Positions 1-11,613 are shown, counted from the first letter of the stretch. The stretch: DNA of 64,000 nt from Lepidodermella squamata (GCA_047495785.1 JBLDXI010000032.1:2790001-2854000); one strand, 5' to 3'. The notes: a model not told the origin generated them from the letters alone. Made by a program: numbers and translations.

Positions 1-984
1 TCGACGAACTGAGCCGATTTCCGTTGAGCCAGATCCCAAAGTTCCGCCGTTAATCACAGGAGTGGGTCCGCAGTTCTTTGGGACGTCAGTTTGAGCTACA
101 GAAATTGCAGGTAGAGACGTTATTTGGGTGCATTGCCCGACTCTTGGTTTCCAGCTCCCATTCGACATACATACGCCGGATTCGCTTCCGTTAGTGATGT
201 CATAGCCGACAGGACATTGAATTGTAATCGAAGTCTCAACTTGAAGCCTCCGACCTCCGAACTCAGCTCCTCTAATCGCCGCATCGTTAATCACCAGCTT
301 AGTTCCGTTGATCAAAGGCGGGATGGTGCACATCATTCCGTTGGGTCGAGTCACTGCCGCCGAATTCGAGGCATCGGACCCTGGCTTACACTCGCCCAGT
401 AAAGGCCTCCATTGCCTCGAGGATACGCAAACGCCGGTCGAGCTTCCACCTGCTATTGAGTAACCGGTTGGGCATTTTATAGTCACTGCAGTTTCCATCG
501 AGACCTTTTTGCCACTGAATTCAGGCCCTCGGATTACTCCGTCGTTAATCACGAATTGAGCGCCCTGGGGGATTGTTGGCATAGTGCACATGACTATGGC
601 TGGGTTAGCTGGGCCTTTCCCGCCGCCGTCCAGAGATGAGATCGGTCGCTGCGGCGCTTCGTTAGTCTTTTCTTCGCAGTCGACGAGTTCAGGCTCCCAT
701 CTTCCGCCGGGTAGACAGGTTGACGTTTGAACTGTTTTGTACTGGCGTCTTTCGAGTTCTATGCCAAAACCTTCGGCGCAAGAAACTTCAAGAGTCGACC
801 CTTCCACGGCGAAAGACGCGTCCGGTCCTACTGGGTCGGCTAGACCCACCGGCCGGTTGACAACCAGGTATTCGCTGTTCTCGATTTTCGGCAGTTGGCA
901 TGTCCGTTGAGCAAAAGTTGCGATTACGTAAAAATTTGCTACCGTTAAGACAGCAGTCAAGACGTGATCACAAATGCGTTTCAT
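1..984 (-). CDS. Secreted sushi (CCP) domain protein, 5' part only
   Basis: The minus-strand frame is open from an ATG at 984 to the window edge (328 codons, no stop, no intron), so the C-terminal part lies outside. The first ~30 residues are hydrophobic and end near Ala-Gln, a likely signal peptide. Then come three sushi-like modules at about residues 32-108, 130-198 and 213-280, plus the start of a fourth. Modules 2 and 3 are close copies (both begin C-T-[MI]-P, carry an EF-[SG]-G segment, and have a CP-x-GY core). Sushi modules are about 60 residues with four cysteines and act in extracellular binding. In C. elegans the sushi protein LEV-9 clusters acetylcholine receptors, which is notable beside a channel cluster, but orthology is not claimed. 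Identity as a secreted sushi protein is fairly secure; function is unknown. Confidence 0.8.
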   Translation of the reverse strand, partial: MKRICDHVLTAVLTVANFYVIATFAQRTCQLPKIENSEYLVVNRPVGLADPVGPDASFAVEGSTLEVSCAEGFGIELERRQYKTVQTSTCLPGGRWEPELVDCEEKTNEAPQRPISSLDGGGKGPANPAIVMCTMPTIPQGAQFVINDGVIRGPEFSGKKVSMETAVTIKCPTGYSIAGGSSTGVCVSSRQWRPLLGECKPGSDASNSAAVTRPNGMMCTIPPLINGTKLVINDAAIRGAEFGGRRLQVETSITIQCPVGYDITNGSESGVCMSNGSWKPRVGQCTQITSLPAISVAQTDVPKNCGPTPVINGGTLGSGSTEIGSVRR

Positions 985-2092
985 TGTAGTAATGTCATGA
1001 ACGCAACAATTTTTTGTAACGTATTGCAGTGTACAAGACGTTAAATCCGCCTATTGTGATGTGAGTGCGCGGGCGAGGCGACAATTTAGTGAAAACAATA
1101 CACACACCTATCAATGAATGAGTATTTGTTAAGCCGAAGGCAAAAATGGTCTCTTGATGCTATTGCCGTGTTTAATGATTTGTAACACATCTCACGTCAG
1201 GCTAATGAGCTAATCTTCTTTCCGTGTGTGCGTTTAGTGTGATGGAAGCTTAACGAAAAAAGCGTCGGCTTCAAGGGCAAGTACCTGCTCTTAAAAGCCC
1301 ATGAATACATGTGGATGAACGCCCTCGACATGAGCCGTTTTATCCATATATTTCCTGCTGGTGTAAACTGAAATGAACCTTACGTGGAAACTGGGTGCAA
1401 TTATAAAAATGCGACATGTCGCGTTTTTTATTATCTTTGAGGATTAAGATGTTTGTTTGTTTGTCGACATGGCGCACAGGTTATTTCATGCGCAAACATG
1501 TTCAACATTTCCCTGCAAAAAACTGGCACGTGTCACCATGCGAATGTCTCTCAACAAATTCAGCAGGAAGCGGTTAAACCGAACTGTTCGATTGAATCTC
1601 CAGGGTTGGGCCTGTATCTGGAACGAGCTTTTCTAAATGAATGCAACGGCTTTGTTAACTAAAATGTAGTAAAAACAAGAAAAATGAGGTGAATAAATCA
1701 CAAAAGCCATCATATCATTTCCTTCATTTCATATTGACCAGCTTTCTCGATTCAATGAAACTTTCGAATTTTCTGTAACCAGAATGCATCACTGCACTTT
1801 TGTATCCAATCTAGCGAGAAGCTGGTATGAAGATAGATTAATGTTTACACACTAGCACTGATGTGCCAAGGACATCTCTAGAACTATGTTTTACGCCTCT
1901 CAAGTAATGAGTTTAGCAAATAAAGAGTATCGCGGAAGTTTTATCTAATGCAAATAGTACTCGATGTTGTATAAAATAGTGGAAACAGCGATAAGACACG
2001 CCTATATGTCGCGGAGTCGGGCCATGCTAACTGCCCACCGCTAATACGTAGTTTTTTGGGCATAGTGTAGCAAAATTTCCCTAGCGAAAATC
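985..2092. other. Intergenic region, no gene seen
   Basis: This 1.1-kb gap separates the divergently transcribed sushi gene and the first exchanger gene, so it probably holds both promoters. The longest frame (69 codons from 1453) has no recognisable composition or domain. No RNA gene or clear repeat was recognised. Confidence 0.5.
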
Positions 2093-5080
2093 ATGCGCCT
2101 AAAGAGTAAACAGCGCAAAAATAGCTTTATTTCTATTACAGTAATTTTATCGCTTTCGTTCTTGTTTTCACCAACTCTTGCTCAAGACGTGAGTGATCAG
2201 AAGGAATTTGAATAACTTCTTGATTGAATTATTCAGGATAGAAGCTGTCAGGATATTCACAAAATCGAAGATTCTGCGGAGCAATGTTATTTTGCCCAGG
2301 TTTTCTTCAACTTGAATTCTTAACATGTTCTGCATTTCTTTGAAATTCCTTGTAGACCAATCCAAACTGTGGCATTGAGAGCGGCTACATAAACTATATC
2401 GAAGACCTCTATTGCAACTTTCAAGGCCCCGTGTTAAGGCCAATTGGATACATCCTAAATGTGAGCAGATATACCTTGGATAACCTATAAAATCTACTTC
2501 TAAACTGTGCGCTATTTAGGCGATTTGGTTTGTCTTTCTGCTTTTAGCAATTACTGTCACCTCGGATCGAGTGTGAGTTCAATAATTGATAAAGGCCGTG
2601 GTAATGATTATCCCCGCAAATTTTAGATTCATTCCAAATTTATCAGCCATCGCAAACGCTTTACACCTCAGGTATATATTTACATCACAGACTTACTTTT
2701 ATAATCTCTGATTATCCTATCGCAGTGAAAATGTCGCCGTAAGTGCTCGTTATATCGACTGTACCAGCCTCTGAACCACCGTTATTAATAGGGCGAAACT
2801 TTGTTGCCTCTCGGCAATGGAGCTGCAGATATTTTTACCTCAATCGCAGCCGCGATCTCATTGCGCGACGGAGATATTTCGGTATTGTACGGCACCCTAC
2901 TCGGCTCGGGAGCTTTCACAACCACCGTCATTGCCGGCCTCATCATTATGGTCAAACCCTTTCGAACAATGCAACGGCCCCTGCTGCGGGTGTTGATATT
3001 CTACATGCTCGCTGTTTTTAGCGGTATGATTTAAAAAATCAGTTAAGGAGGATTGTTCACTTTTCCATTCTATAGCCTACGCTGTTGTTTGGGATAGCAT
3101 TTTCGAAATTCCTGAGGCTCTGGTCTTTCTAGTTTTATACGCAGTCTACCTTGCTAGCGTTATCCTCGGCCCTAAAGTCAATGGTTGGCTGATTGATTGG
3201 TCAAATAAGCGGAAATTAAAGAAGAAGCCTGCTTTCACCGAACATCCACCTCCTGAAATTCAACCTCAAGACAATAAGGTTTCAATCGTCGTCGAGCCGC
3301 CTACGCCAAGTGATGAGAAAAGCTTCACAGCAGAGGAACCAGCTACGGTAGTAAAGACAGAGGAGACAAGACGCTCGGAAGGAAATGAGCCACGGTCCAA
3401 GGTTTCCTGGGTTGATCTACCTCGGCCGTCCATTGCAGACAATAGGGTTGATGGGAGACGAGCTACCAGTCTAGACGTGACAACAGTTACCTACTTAAAA
3501 GAACGGGCAGCTGCAGCTTCACGGAATGCTGCAATTTTGCGGACCTACTCGCAAGGACTACCAACCGCACAGGAACTTGAAAGGAACATGCAAATCTTGG
3601 AGAATCCCGAAGAACTAGCTGGGTTGTCGAGGGTTGCCCGTATGTACATAGAACAGGGCGCTAGGCTGCAGATCGGGCGTCTTCGTGAGAGTATCAAGCG
3701 AAAATCCAGCAACACATCTGTTCAGCAGCAGCCGGGGGAAGCAACCTGGATCAGGTCTGTTCTGGAATCTTCCTCCTCCTCCGATGAAGAAGGGGCGGAT
3801 TCTGCCGAATTCGAAGTTCGGCAAAGACGACGGCGTCAGACCAGCGAATCGAGCCGTCGCTCGAGTCGCCGATCTGCCTCGCCGAAACCTTCACTTGCCC
3901 AGGAAAGCCACGAGCTGCAAGAAGTCAGTGTTACTCCTGAACCCCAAGATGAAACTGTAAATACGGCTACTGAAAAGGAATCATTGTCAAGCGGCGACAA
4001 TGAAACTGTCGAAGAAATGCCAATTTGGCGCTGGATTTTGACTGGGCTTGATCCTATCCAACACGAAGATTGGAAGGTTCAAAACAAGTTCTCGAAGGCA
4101 ATGCAAATCATAAAGGCTCCCATTGTATTCCTCGTCTTTCTCTGCACACCGGTCGTGGACGATGAGAAGCGCATGAAAAACTGGAACCGACCCCTGAATT
4201 GCGCTCATCTTGTTCTAGCTCCAATATTCATCATGTTCGCTTTACACGGTAAAAATGTCTCATACAATGAAGCAAACCTATTGATTTTGTTGTTCCAGAA
4301 CTTGATTTGCTTATAGGCGAGGTGTTCCCTGTGACATTTATCCTCGGCTATGTTGGTCTTCTTCTTGCTGGTGTAGTGTTCTTCACTTCTAATAATACCG
4401 AAAGGCCTAAATACCACATGGTTTGATGCCTATCACTTTGTAACATTTTACTATTATGACATTCAAGGCATTCGCTGTGCTTGGTTTCGTCACAACTGCA
4501 ATGTGGATCTACTTGTTTGCGAATGAAGTTGTCAACCTGATTCAGTTCTTCGGGCTCGCTTTAGGATTGAGTGAAAGTTTGCTTGGTTTGACGTTTCTGG
4601 CATGGGGCAACAGTCTGCCTGATGTATTCAACGACCTGGCGGTTGCAAGGCAAGGCTATTCTAAAATGGCTATTTCAGCTGCCTACAGCGGGGCTTTATT
4701 TAGTAAGGAAGGTGCAATCTTAGTCAATAATCGTAATTCGCGCTTTTTTTCTAGACATATTGATTGGACTCGGCGTACCATTGTTGATCATCACGATAAA
4801 TAGCGGTGGTCAAATTCGGGTGAGTTTATCTCCCGCTCATTTCTGACACACACCCTAATTCGAATTTCATTTATAGGTTGTGCTTCCTAATATACTAATG
4901 CTCATGTTCATTTTCATTGGGATTTCGCTATCAACATCTCTCATTGCCATCGTGCTTGTTCAGCGGTTCCACGTTCGCCGGCCATTCGCCATTTACCTTT
5001 TCGTTATCTACGCTGCCTGCATTGTCGTTGTCCTACTCAGTGAATTCGGCGTCATCAGCCTTAACGCGTTGTACCATTAA
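2093..5080 (+). CDS. NCLX-type sodium/calcium exchanger, copy 1
   Basis: Twelve exons: 2093-2188, 2237-2299, 2356-2460, 2520-2572, 2627-2671, 2726-2738, 2792-3023, 3076-4248, 4299-4420, 4468-4702, 4755-4819, 4877-5080. They join to 2406 bases, 801 residues. The protein starts with a hydrophobic signal-like segment, followed by the N-terminal cysteine-bearing region of the SLC8B1/NCLX branch of the cation/Ca exchanger superfamily. The alpha-1 motif is LGNGAADIFTS; alpha-2 is WGNSLPDVFNDLAVARQGY. These two repeats form the ion-binding core that swaps Na+ for Ca2+. Human NCLX works in the mitochondrial inner membrane; the location here is not established. Exon 8 encodes an unusually long cytosolic loop (~350 residues) with Ser/Glu-rich stretches, which makes the protein longer than the ~580-residue human protein. 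Alpha-1 has Ala where NCLX usually has Pro (GNGAPD). Every exon join preserves frame, so the model is strong. Confidence 0.9.
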
Positions 5081-5457
5081 AACTTTGTATCAAACATCAC
5101 AAAAGTATTCAGACGTTTCGCTGAGTGATTTTTTCATACCCGAAAAATATTAAAGATTCAATTCGAGAAAAAAGAGCGAGTTTATCTCAAAAGAACCTTA
5201 ATTTGGATGCCTTCCAGATTCAGTTACCAAACCGCCGTATCATTTCACTCAGTTTATCTACCATCACACGGAATTACTAAATATATCAGTGGTTTAAGTA
5301 CAAGCTTTTAAAACACAAGGTTGCTGTTTTGAATTGCCCAGGTCTGCCGGTCTTAAGATAATTTTCATTGCAAGTATCTGGCAGATAATAATACATGTTT
5401 CTCCTGATAATTTCGAGATTTTGAAGAAATTCATCCCTGGATAAATGGTCGTGGAGG
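5081..5457. other. Spacer between the two exchanger genes
   Basis: A 377-base gap between same-strand paralogues. It has no AATAAA; an ATTAAA at about 5151 may be the polyadenylation signal of copy 1. No gene seen. Confidence 0.4.
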
Positions 5458-8360
5458 ATGATGCGAAAATTCGAGAAGCCAGTGGGACCGAATTTAGGGT
5501 TAAAATGCCTGTTGATAATCCTTTGCGGTACAGCCTACTTCGGGAATGTCGCTGCAGCTGATAGTCAATCGGTAATAATAGATTTTCCACTATAATTAAC
5601 ACACCTTATTAATTTGAAACAGACACAGTGTCGAGAAATTCACAAAATTGAGAAGCCCGATGAGCAATGCGACTTTGCCTTGGTAACAGCTTATTTTACA
5701 ATAAATGACAAATATTCTCATCATTTTTATCATCTTTTAGCGAACGAGGAGCTGTGGGATTGAGAGTGGCTACATCAACTATATTGGAGATCTTTACTGC
5801 ACCTTTCAAGGGCCAATTCTCAGGCCAATCTGTTACATTTTATACGTAATTATACTTACTTCCCATAACAAATGCATAGCCTTTCATTTTAATTCACCAG
5901 ACTGTGTTGTTCGCTGGACTTCTTCTTTCAATAACAGTTACTTCAGACCGAATGTAAGATCAGCCATTTTTGATAATAGTTGACACGCATTGAACTTCAT
6001 CTTTTTGTATTTGTATTAGTTTCATTCCGAATCTGTCTACAATAGCTAAAGCCTTGCACTTAAGCGAAAATGTTGCTGTGAGTTGCCTTGGTTTTACAGT
6101 CCACCTTCATATTTTCATTGAATGATATCCTCGTTAAAGGGCGAAACGTTACTGCCCCTGGGAAATGGAGCAGCCGATATTTTCACGTCAATAGCAGCTG
6201 CCATCTCCTTGCGAGGTGGTGACATCTCGATACTCTACGGCACTCTTCTTGGCTCCGGTGCTTTCACAACCACTGTCATCGTTGGCAGTGTAATCTTGGT
6301 GAAACCTTTTAGAACTATGCAAAGGCCACTGCTACGCGTACTTGTATTCTACATCATCGCTCAGTATTGCGGTAAGATTAGGTACTTCAGTCGAAAATGA
6401 TCGAAAATTTTCATTTTCATCGCCAGCTTTCACTGTTGTATGGGATGGCCACATCAGTGCTTTCGAAGCTCAAAGTGAGTCAATTTTTCTATCCAAGTCA
6501 AAGGAATTACTTCAACCATTTTTAGTCTTCCTGGTGTTGTACGTTGTTTACTTGGCCAGTGTGATATTATCTCCCCGTGTTAACTCTTGGCTCATTTCCT
6601 GGGCTAAACGTCGGAAAGAGATGAAGCAGTCAAAGGCTAAAACACAAGAACCTTCTACCGACCTTATCAATGATCGCTCAACCCCTGCTGTCCCACAGGA
6701 ATGCACAATCAAGTGTGAAAATGATCGAACACCAGAAGATTCCGGCGGTATCTGCAATCCTGGGAAAGTTTGGTTGGAAGTACCGAATCCAATAGATCAC
6801 TCAAGTATCCGTCGGTCTTCAAGCCTCAGCGAGCCTTGTGACTGCCCGATCCACGTTCAACGGTTCCATTCGGAGAGATCTAAAGTGCATCCGGTTATTC
6901 CCAGTCTAGGTAATGGGCATGAGTCAGGTATCCAACACTCTGGGCAATGGCATCCGCCCTCAGTTGAAGATTTAGCAAGCCTGTCTCGGGTGGCTAAACT
7001 TTACATCCGGCAAGGCTCTTTCCAAGAAAATCTTCGTAGAAGCCAAAGATTGTCGAAAAAGAGAACGAAACCGCCAGGGGTTCAAGCGACGGCTGATTGG
7101 CTCACTGTAGACAACCTGGAAAACTTTCTTGAACATTCATCATCCTCTTCGTCTGAAGATGAGTCTGATCAACCTCCAAAGCAGACAGGAACAAATTGTA
7201 GCAAGAATTTGAAAGTTGAGATTGAGCTGACGCCTCCTAGCAAAATAACCATAGCTGAGGAACCTTCAATCTTCATCACGCCACCGTCAACTCCAACCGA
7301 GCCTGAAGCTTTGTCAAGAACGGCTTCTGCTACCACTGAAGGAAGTTCTACAATCACTGACAAACCTTTATGGAAGTGGCTGATTGATGGGATTAACCCG
7401 ATTGAAATTGAGAAGTGGCGACATCAAGGATGCTTCTATCGTACAATGCAAGTCTTAAAAGCTCCGATTGTTTTCGCAGTTCAGCTCTGCACGCCAGTTC
7501 TTGACGAAGAGAAGCCTATGACTAACTGGAACCGACCGCTTAACAGTCTTCAATGTGCTCTTTCTCCTCTGTTCATGCTTTTCGCTCTGCATGGTACGTT
7601 CTATCAGGGTCTATACTCATGCCGAACTGTTTTTTCATTGCAGAGACGGATGTATTGATTGGGGATGTCTTTCCTCTTGCTGCATTAGTCGTTATATGTG
7701 GCCTCGCATGTGGCGTTTTGGTTTTTCTGACTTCCAAAAATACCGAACGGCCAAAGTTTCACATTGTTAGATGATAGCAATTTTTGTGGGGAATCTTAGT
7801 TTTTCTCCGATTTTTAGGGTTTCGCCATTCTCGGATTTTGCTCAACAGCAATGTGGATCTACCTATTCGCAAACGAGATTGTCAATCTAATATACTTCTA
7901 TGGACTAGTTTTAGGCATAAGTGAAAGTCTGCTTGGCCTGACCTTCCTAGCATGGGGTAACAGTCTACCTGATTTGATGAATGATCTCGCCGTCGCGAAA
8001 CAAGGCTACTCGAAAATGGCTATATCGGCATGTTTCAGCAGTGCACTTTTCAGTAAAAACTTCAATTTATTTTTTGAAACATTTGCACAAGCTAACCTTA
8101 TTTTAGACATCCTGTTCGGGTTGGGAGTGCCTTTGCTTATAATCACATTGAATAATGGCGGAGAGTTGGAGGTTCATCTTCCGAAGATTTTGCTGTTAAT
8201 GTTCATTTTCATCGGTTTTTCAATGACCATGTCCTTAATTTTGATTGTACTCGTCCAACGCTTTCATATGAAGAGGCCATTCGCAATCTACCTCATTTTG
8301 ACCTACATAATTTGCATTATTACTGTCCTACTCTGCGAATTCGGAATAATTCATGTTTAA
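5458..8360 (+). CDS. NCLX-type sodium/calcium exchanger, copy 2
   Basis: Ten exons: 5458-5571, 5623-5682, 5741-5845, 5901-5953, 6020-6077, 6140-6371, 6427-7593, 7644-7765, 7818-8052, 8107-8360. The total is 2400 bases, 799 residues. If 6475-6525, which looks like a 51-base intron, is spliced out, the product is 782 residues. It is a tandem paralogue of copy 1 with the same order of parts: hydrophobic N-terminus, Cys-bearing ectodomain, alpha-1 LGNGAADIFTS, long Ser-rich cytosolic loop (about 6600-7400), and alpha-2 WGNSLPDLMNDLAVAKQGY. Two introns of copy 1 (2672-2725 and 4820-4876) are absent here. AATAAA at 8436-8441 is a likely polyadenylation signal. ATG codons at 5458 and 5461 are both possible starts. 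Exchanger identity is secure; substrate and membrane are inferred from the family. Confidence 0.9.
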
Positions 8361-8551
8361 CCTGAGTATATTTCAAAATTGGATGATTTCTTCGATTTTA
8401 TTCAAAAAAATGCGACGGTAAACAATACTTTTATCAATAAAAAACAAGCAGCAAGTTTCCGGGGTGGGCTTGTTTTTAAGCGAACCCGTCGTTCACTAAA
8501 AGTTCAATATAAGCAGCATTTTTCAAAAAGCGTCAGACGCGTCACTCAAAA

Positions 8552-9718
8552 ATGCATTGCCTTCGTTCTTTTCTCGTAATCTTGCAGCTGATGGCTATCA
8601 AATGCGATGAGGTTCAATATCCGTCATCCATGATATCTAGCCCTACAGAATTTTACGACCCGAACGAAATTCTAGCTATTTGCCCTAACTTTGCAGGTTG
8701 GCGATACAGCCCACACTCCTCTTCAGGTCCTAAAATAGAGATCGGAGCCCGTTATGAGCCGTTCAGCTTCAACGGCATCGACAGCTCAAATGAAGTTGCC
8801 TCAATTACTGGATTACTTGAGTTTCAATGGACGGCAATGTGTTTAGGCTGGCAGGCTTGTCTAAACAGAACGATCTCAGAGGTGATATGCAAACCGCCCG
8901 ACCTGATGTGGCGACCGCATTTCATGTTTCGCGGAAACTCCAGGATGTCATTGGTTACTGAAAGTCACGAAGAAACCCTTCGTGTGTTATTCAAGCCTCA
9001 TGTTGGAGACATGGCCGAGTTGTTCGGGTTTCGATGGTCCATAAGAGGCGAATTCACTTCATACTGCAAATTAAATCTGAGACGATTTCCATTGGACCAA
9101 CAAATCTGCGACTTCGTATTCCAATTAGCCGAGTCGAACTTTGATTTCAGGCTCACCGATGTAACTTTTGTGGCTATTTCGGCCATGCTAGAATCATGGA
9201 ATGCTGAGTGGAAAATTATTTCGTACAATACGAGCATAGTTAAACGATATTATGCTATTTTTTCTCCTGCTGTTGTAATCCGAATTTCTGCTTCTAGAAA
9301 TCCAGATTTCTATCTCTACCATCTATTAGCGCCTTGTTTTATTTTGGCTATCATGGAGATGTGCAGTTTCGCTCTGCCACCGGATACTTCTGAAAGGGCT
9401 GCGTTCACTCTAACGATCTACCTGTCATTCGCAGTTCTTGAATCGCAACTGATCAGCATGATCCCTAAAACACCGCAAAAAATGCTGATTGCTGATTTCA
9501 TCCTATTTCAGGCAGTCTTCTCGCTTCTTAGCACGATATACTCCGCTGTCATATGCTTGATCACTAACACAATGCCTGAAATGGCGACGAAGCAAATCAA
9601 AATCGTCGGGAAGTTCAACATGAAAGTTCAGTCTTTAGCCGACTTGCTGTTTTTCTTTGTTTTCGGATTCACTCTCGTATCAGCTACTATTTATTTCATG
9701 CTGGAAATGTCTGTGTGA
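8552..9718 (+). CDS. Cys-loop ligand-gated ion channel subunit (pLGIC 1)
   Basis: A single exon of 388 residues. A signal peptide (~18 residues) precedes an extracellular domain with the Cys-loop (C, 13 residues, C, containing FPLD). Four membrane segments follow: M1 around APCFILAIMEMCSF, M2 starting ERAAFTLTIYL, M3 around FQAVFSLLSTIYSAV, and M4 at the C-terminus. The M3-M4 linker is only about 25 residues, against 70 or more in most animal pLGICs, so the cytoplasmic domain is essentially missing. M2 aligns without gaps to nicotinic M2: Glu at -1', Leu at 9', and an unusual Glu at 15'. The -1' Glu suggests cation selectivity. Loop C has no vicinal cysteines, and the Trp expected after the Cys-loop is missing, so classical acetylcholine binding is unlikely. 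AATAAA lies at 9754-9759. It is closest to pLGIC 2 and 3. Confidence 0.95.
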   Translation: MHCLRSFLVILQLMAIKCDEVQYPSSMISSPTEFYDPNEILAICPNFAGWRYSPHSSSGPKIEIGARYEPFSFNGIDSSNEVASITGLLEFQWTAMCLGWQACLNRTISEVICKPPDLMWRPHFMFRGNSRMSLVTESHEETLRVLFKPHVGDMAELFGFRWSIRGEFTSYCKLNLRRFPLDQQICDFVFQLAESNFDFRLTDVTFVAISAMLESWNAEWKIISYNTSIVKRYYAIFSPAVVIRISASRNPDFYLYHLLAPCFILAIMEMCSFALPPDTSERAAFTLTIYLSFAVLESQLISMIPKTPQKMLIADFILFQAVFSLLSTIYSAVICLITNTMPEMATKQIKIVGKFNMKVQSLADLLFFFVFGFTLVSATIYFMLEMSV

Positions 9719-10064
9719 GATACTCGTTTTTCATTTCGCTGAACATTCAGGAAAATAAAGAAAAATTGCTGTCCCTCTTTATCATGCATAGCGACGCAGG
9801 GATATTTCTAACTCCAGAACCTATCGTTACAGTGGAATCGGCTCATTCCATCGAAAGAACAATTCCTGAACAACTTCGAGCTTCCAGCTGAGAAAATGTT
9901 ATTCTGAAGGTGGTTTTATTATTACGATTATGTCCGAAAATGCAATCCCTGCGTCACCGTGTCTCATCCCTGCAATGATTTTGAATCTTCGCAGTTTCTA
10001 CCATACTCCAAGTTCCGAGTAAACAAATAGCAGGAAATTAACTTTGAATGCGCTTGCAATAAAA
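9719..10064. other. Spacer between channel genes 1 and 2
   Basis: A 346-base gap with AATAAA at 9754-9759. No gene or clear repeat seen. Confidence 0.4.
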
Positions 10065-11330
10065 ATGTTAAGCTTCATAATATTTGGGAAAACCATCTTC
10101 AGCAGCTTTGTTATCTTCGTCATGCTTAACAAATCAATTTTCAACGCCTTCGTTTCCTTAGCGTGTTGCTTTTTTCTGACCTTTGCGGAGAATGAGACTA
10201 ATTTCGACGAGTCTTCAAGTAGGACTGAGTCGCCTCCAGAGGATCGATTCCCTGACGACATGATGTACGATCCGCAAGCTTTCTATAATCCTTACGAAGT
10301 TCTCGAATTATGTCCGAATTTTTCGCCCTATCGCTACAGCCCGTATACAAGCCGCGGCCCACCCATATCTATAACAGTTCGATATGAACCGTATAGTTTT
10401 AACGGAATCGACAGCGCTGCTGAGGTGGCATCAATCACGGGCCTCCTCCAATTTCAATGGTCCCCGGTCTGTTTGGGCTGGCGAAGTATGCATAACAGAA
10501 CATTCTCAACCATTCATGTAAACCCCCCGGACATCATGTGGATGCCGAAAATCATTTTCCGTGGAAACTCAGAATTGTCCATTCAATCCAGTGGTAACAA
10601 TCAAGAGCTATTGCTGCACTTTTTTCCCCACCGAAAACCGGACGAAAGTTTCTTTTTTAGCTGGTCGGTTACAGGCGAATTCGTTTCTTATTGTGGCTTA
10701 GATTTGCGGAAGTTTCCTGCCGATACGCAGCAATGCTCTTTCAATTTCCAGCTGGGCGCGTTGCCTTTGGATTTCAAATTCTCTGCTATTCATTTGTATG
10801 GCCAAATAATTTACTCCAGGAATGCTGAATGGAAGGTTCTTTACTACAATGCAAGTATAATAAAAGGCTACTACGCAGGGTTTCCAGCAGTGTCGATTAA
10901 GGTGATTATCAAAAGAGTTCCCGATTTCTACCTTTACCATCTTGTTGCTCCATGTTTTGTGCTTGCGATTATGGAAATGTGCAGCTTTGCCTTGCCTCCT
11001 GAAACATCAGAACGGGCTTCATACACCCTGACTATCTACCTGGCATTTGCTGTACTTGAATCACAGCTGATCACGATGATCCCTAAAACGCCTCAGAAAA
11101 TGCTGATAGCTGATTTGATTTTATTCCAAGCCATTTTTTCGATGATGTGCACAATTTACTCAGCGCTATTGTGCCTTTTCGTCAATGTCAGACCCGAAAT
11201 GGCTGCGAAAAACATTGCACGCAACATCCGACTAAGTTGTCACGCTTTTCTTGACATTTCTTTCTTCATCATTTTCGCATTAGCTTTAATCGCTGCTACT
11301 GCTTACTTTATATTAGCTATTTTGGATTAG
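10065..11330 (+). CDS. Cys-loop ligand-gated ion channel subunit (pLGIC 2)
   Basis: A single exon of 421 residues from the ATG at 10065. The frame extends upstream only to a TTG. A second Met at residue 22 (10128) would leave a more typical signal peptide, so the start is uncertain. The N-terminal segment before the channel domain is acidic. The Cys-loop contains FPAD with 13 residues between cysteines. M2 reads ERASYTLTIYLAFAVLE, with Glu at -1' and 15'. The end of M2 through M3 is almost identical to pLGIC 3. The M3-M4 linker is short (~25 residues). It has the family CPNF cysteine near the N-terminus and the PxxMWxPK segment of the ligand-binding domain. It belongs with genes 1 and 3, which lack the PQGNI motif of the second subgroup. 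Confidence 0.94.
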   Translation: MLSFIIFGKTIFSSFVIFVMLNKSIFNAFVSLACCFFLTFAENETNFDESSSRTESPPEDRFPDDMMYDPQAFYNPYEVLELCPNFSPYRYSPYTSRGPPISITVRYEPYSFNGIDSAAEVASITGLLQFQWSPVCLGWRSMHNRTFSTIHVNPPDIMWMPKIIFRGNSELSIQSSGNNQELLLHFFPHRKPDESFFFSWSVTGEFVSYCGLDLRKFPADTQQCSFNFQLGALPLDFKFSAIHLYGQIIYSRNAEWKVLYYNASIIKGYYAGFPAVSIKVIIKRVPDFYLYHLVAPCFVLAIMEMCSFALPPETSERASYTLTIYLAFAVLESQLITMIPKTPQKMLIADLILFQAIFSMMCTIYSALLCLFVNVRPEMAAKNIARNIRLSCHAFLDISFFIIFALALIAATAYFILAILD

Positions 11331-11613
11331 ACGGGTAGTTACACCAAATATTTGTCATCTCATGGCGCCTCTCAAGCATTTCGGCAATTGTTTCTCACAC
11401 GTTAACAACGTATACTCCCATTGCTTTTGCAATGGGCTTTTTATCATTTCAATATAACGCTGACTGATTGCAGAAGGCAATGCTTTCGTGACTTACCATT
11501 CCATCGGAAAAAACATCATGAATAAATATTATGTATGATACGCGTTATAATGAAACATTTTTGTAGCTGCTGAGAGAGAGGAGAACATTGTTTTATTCAA
11601 ATAATTTTTTACC

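Noticed and set aside
1453-1662. A 69-codon plus frame between the sushi and NCLX genes.
   Set aside because: No domain, no signal peptide, no splice sites joining it to other coding sequence.
6475-8106. Several stop-free introns that are multiples of three (6475-6525, 8053-8106, 32445-32501, 55904-55963), suggesting selection for retainable introns.
   Set aside because: With introns of ~55 bases, a few such cases among about 40 are expected by chance; only the first was kept as a separate question.
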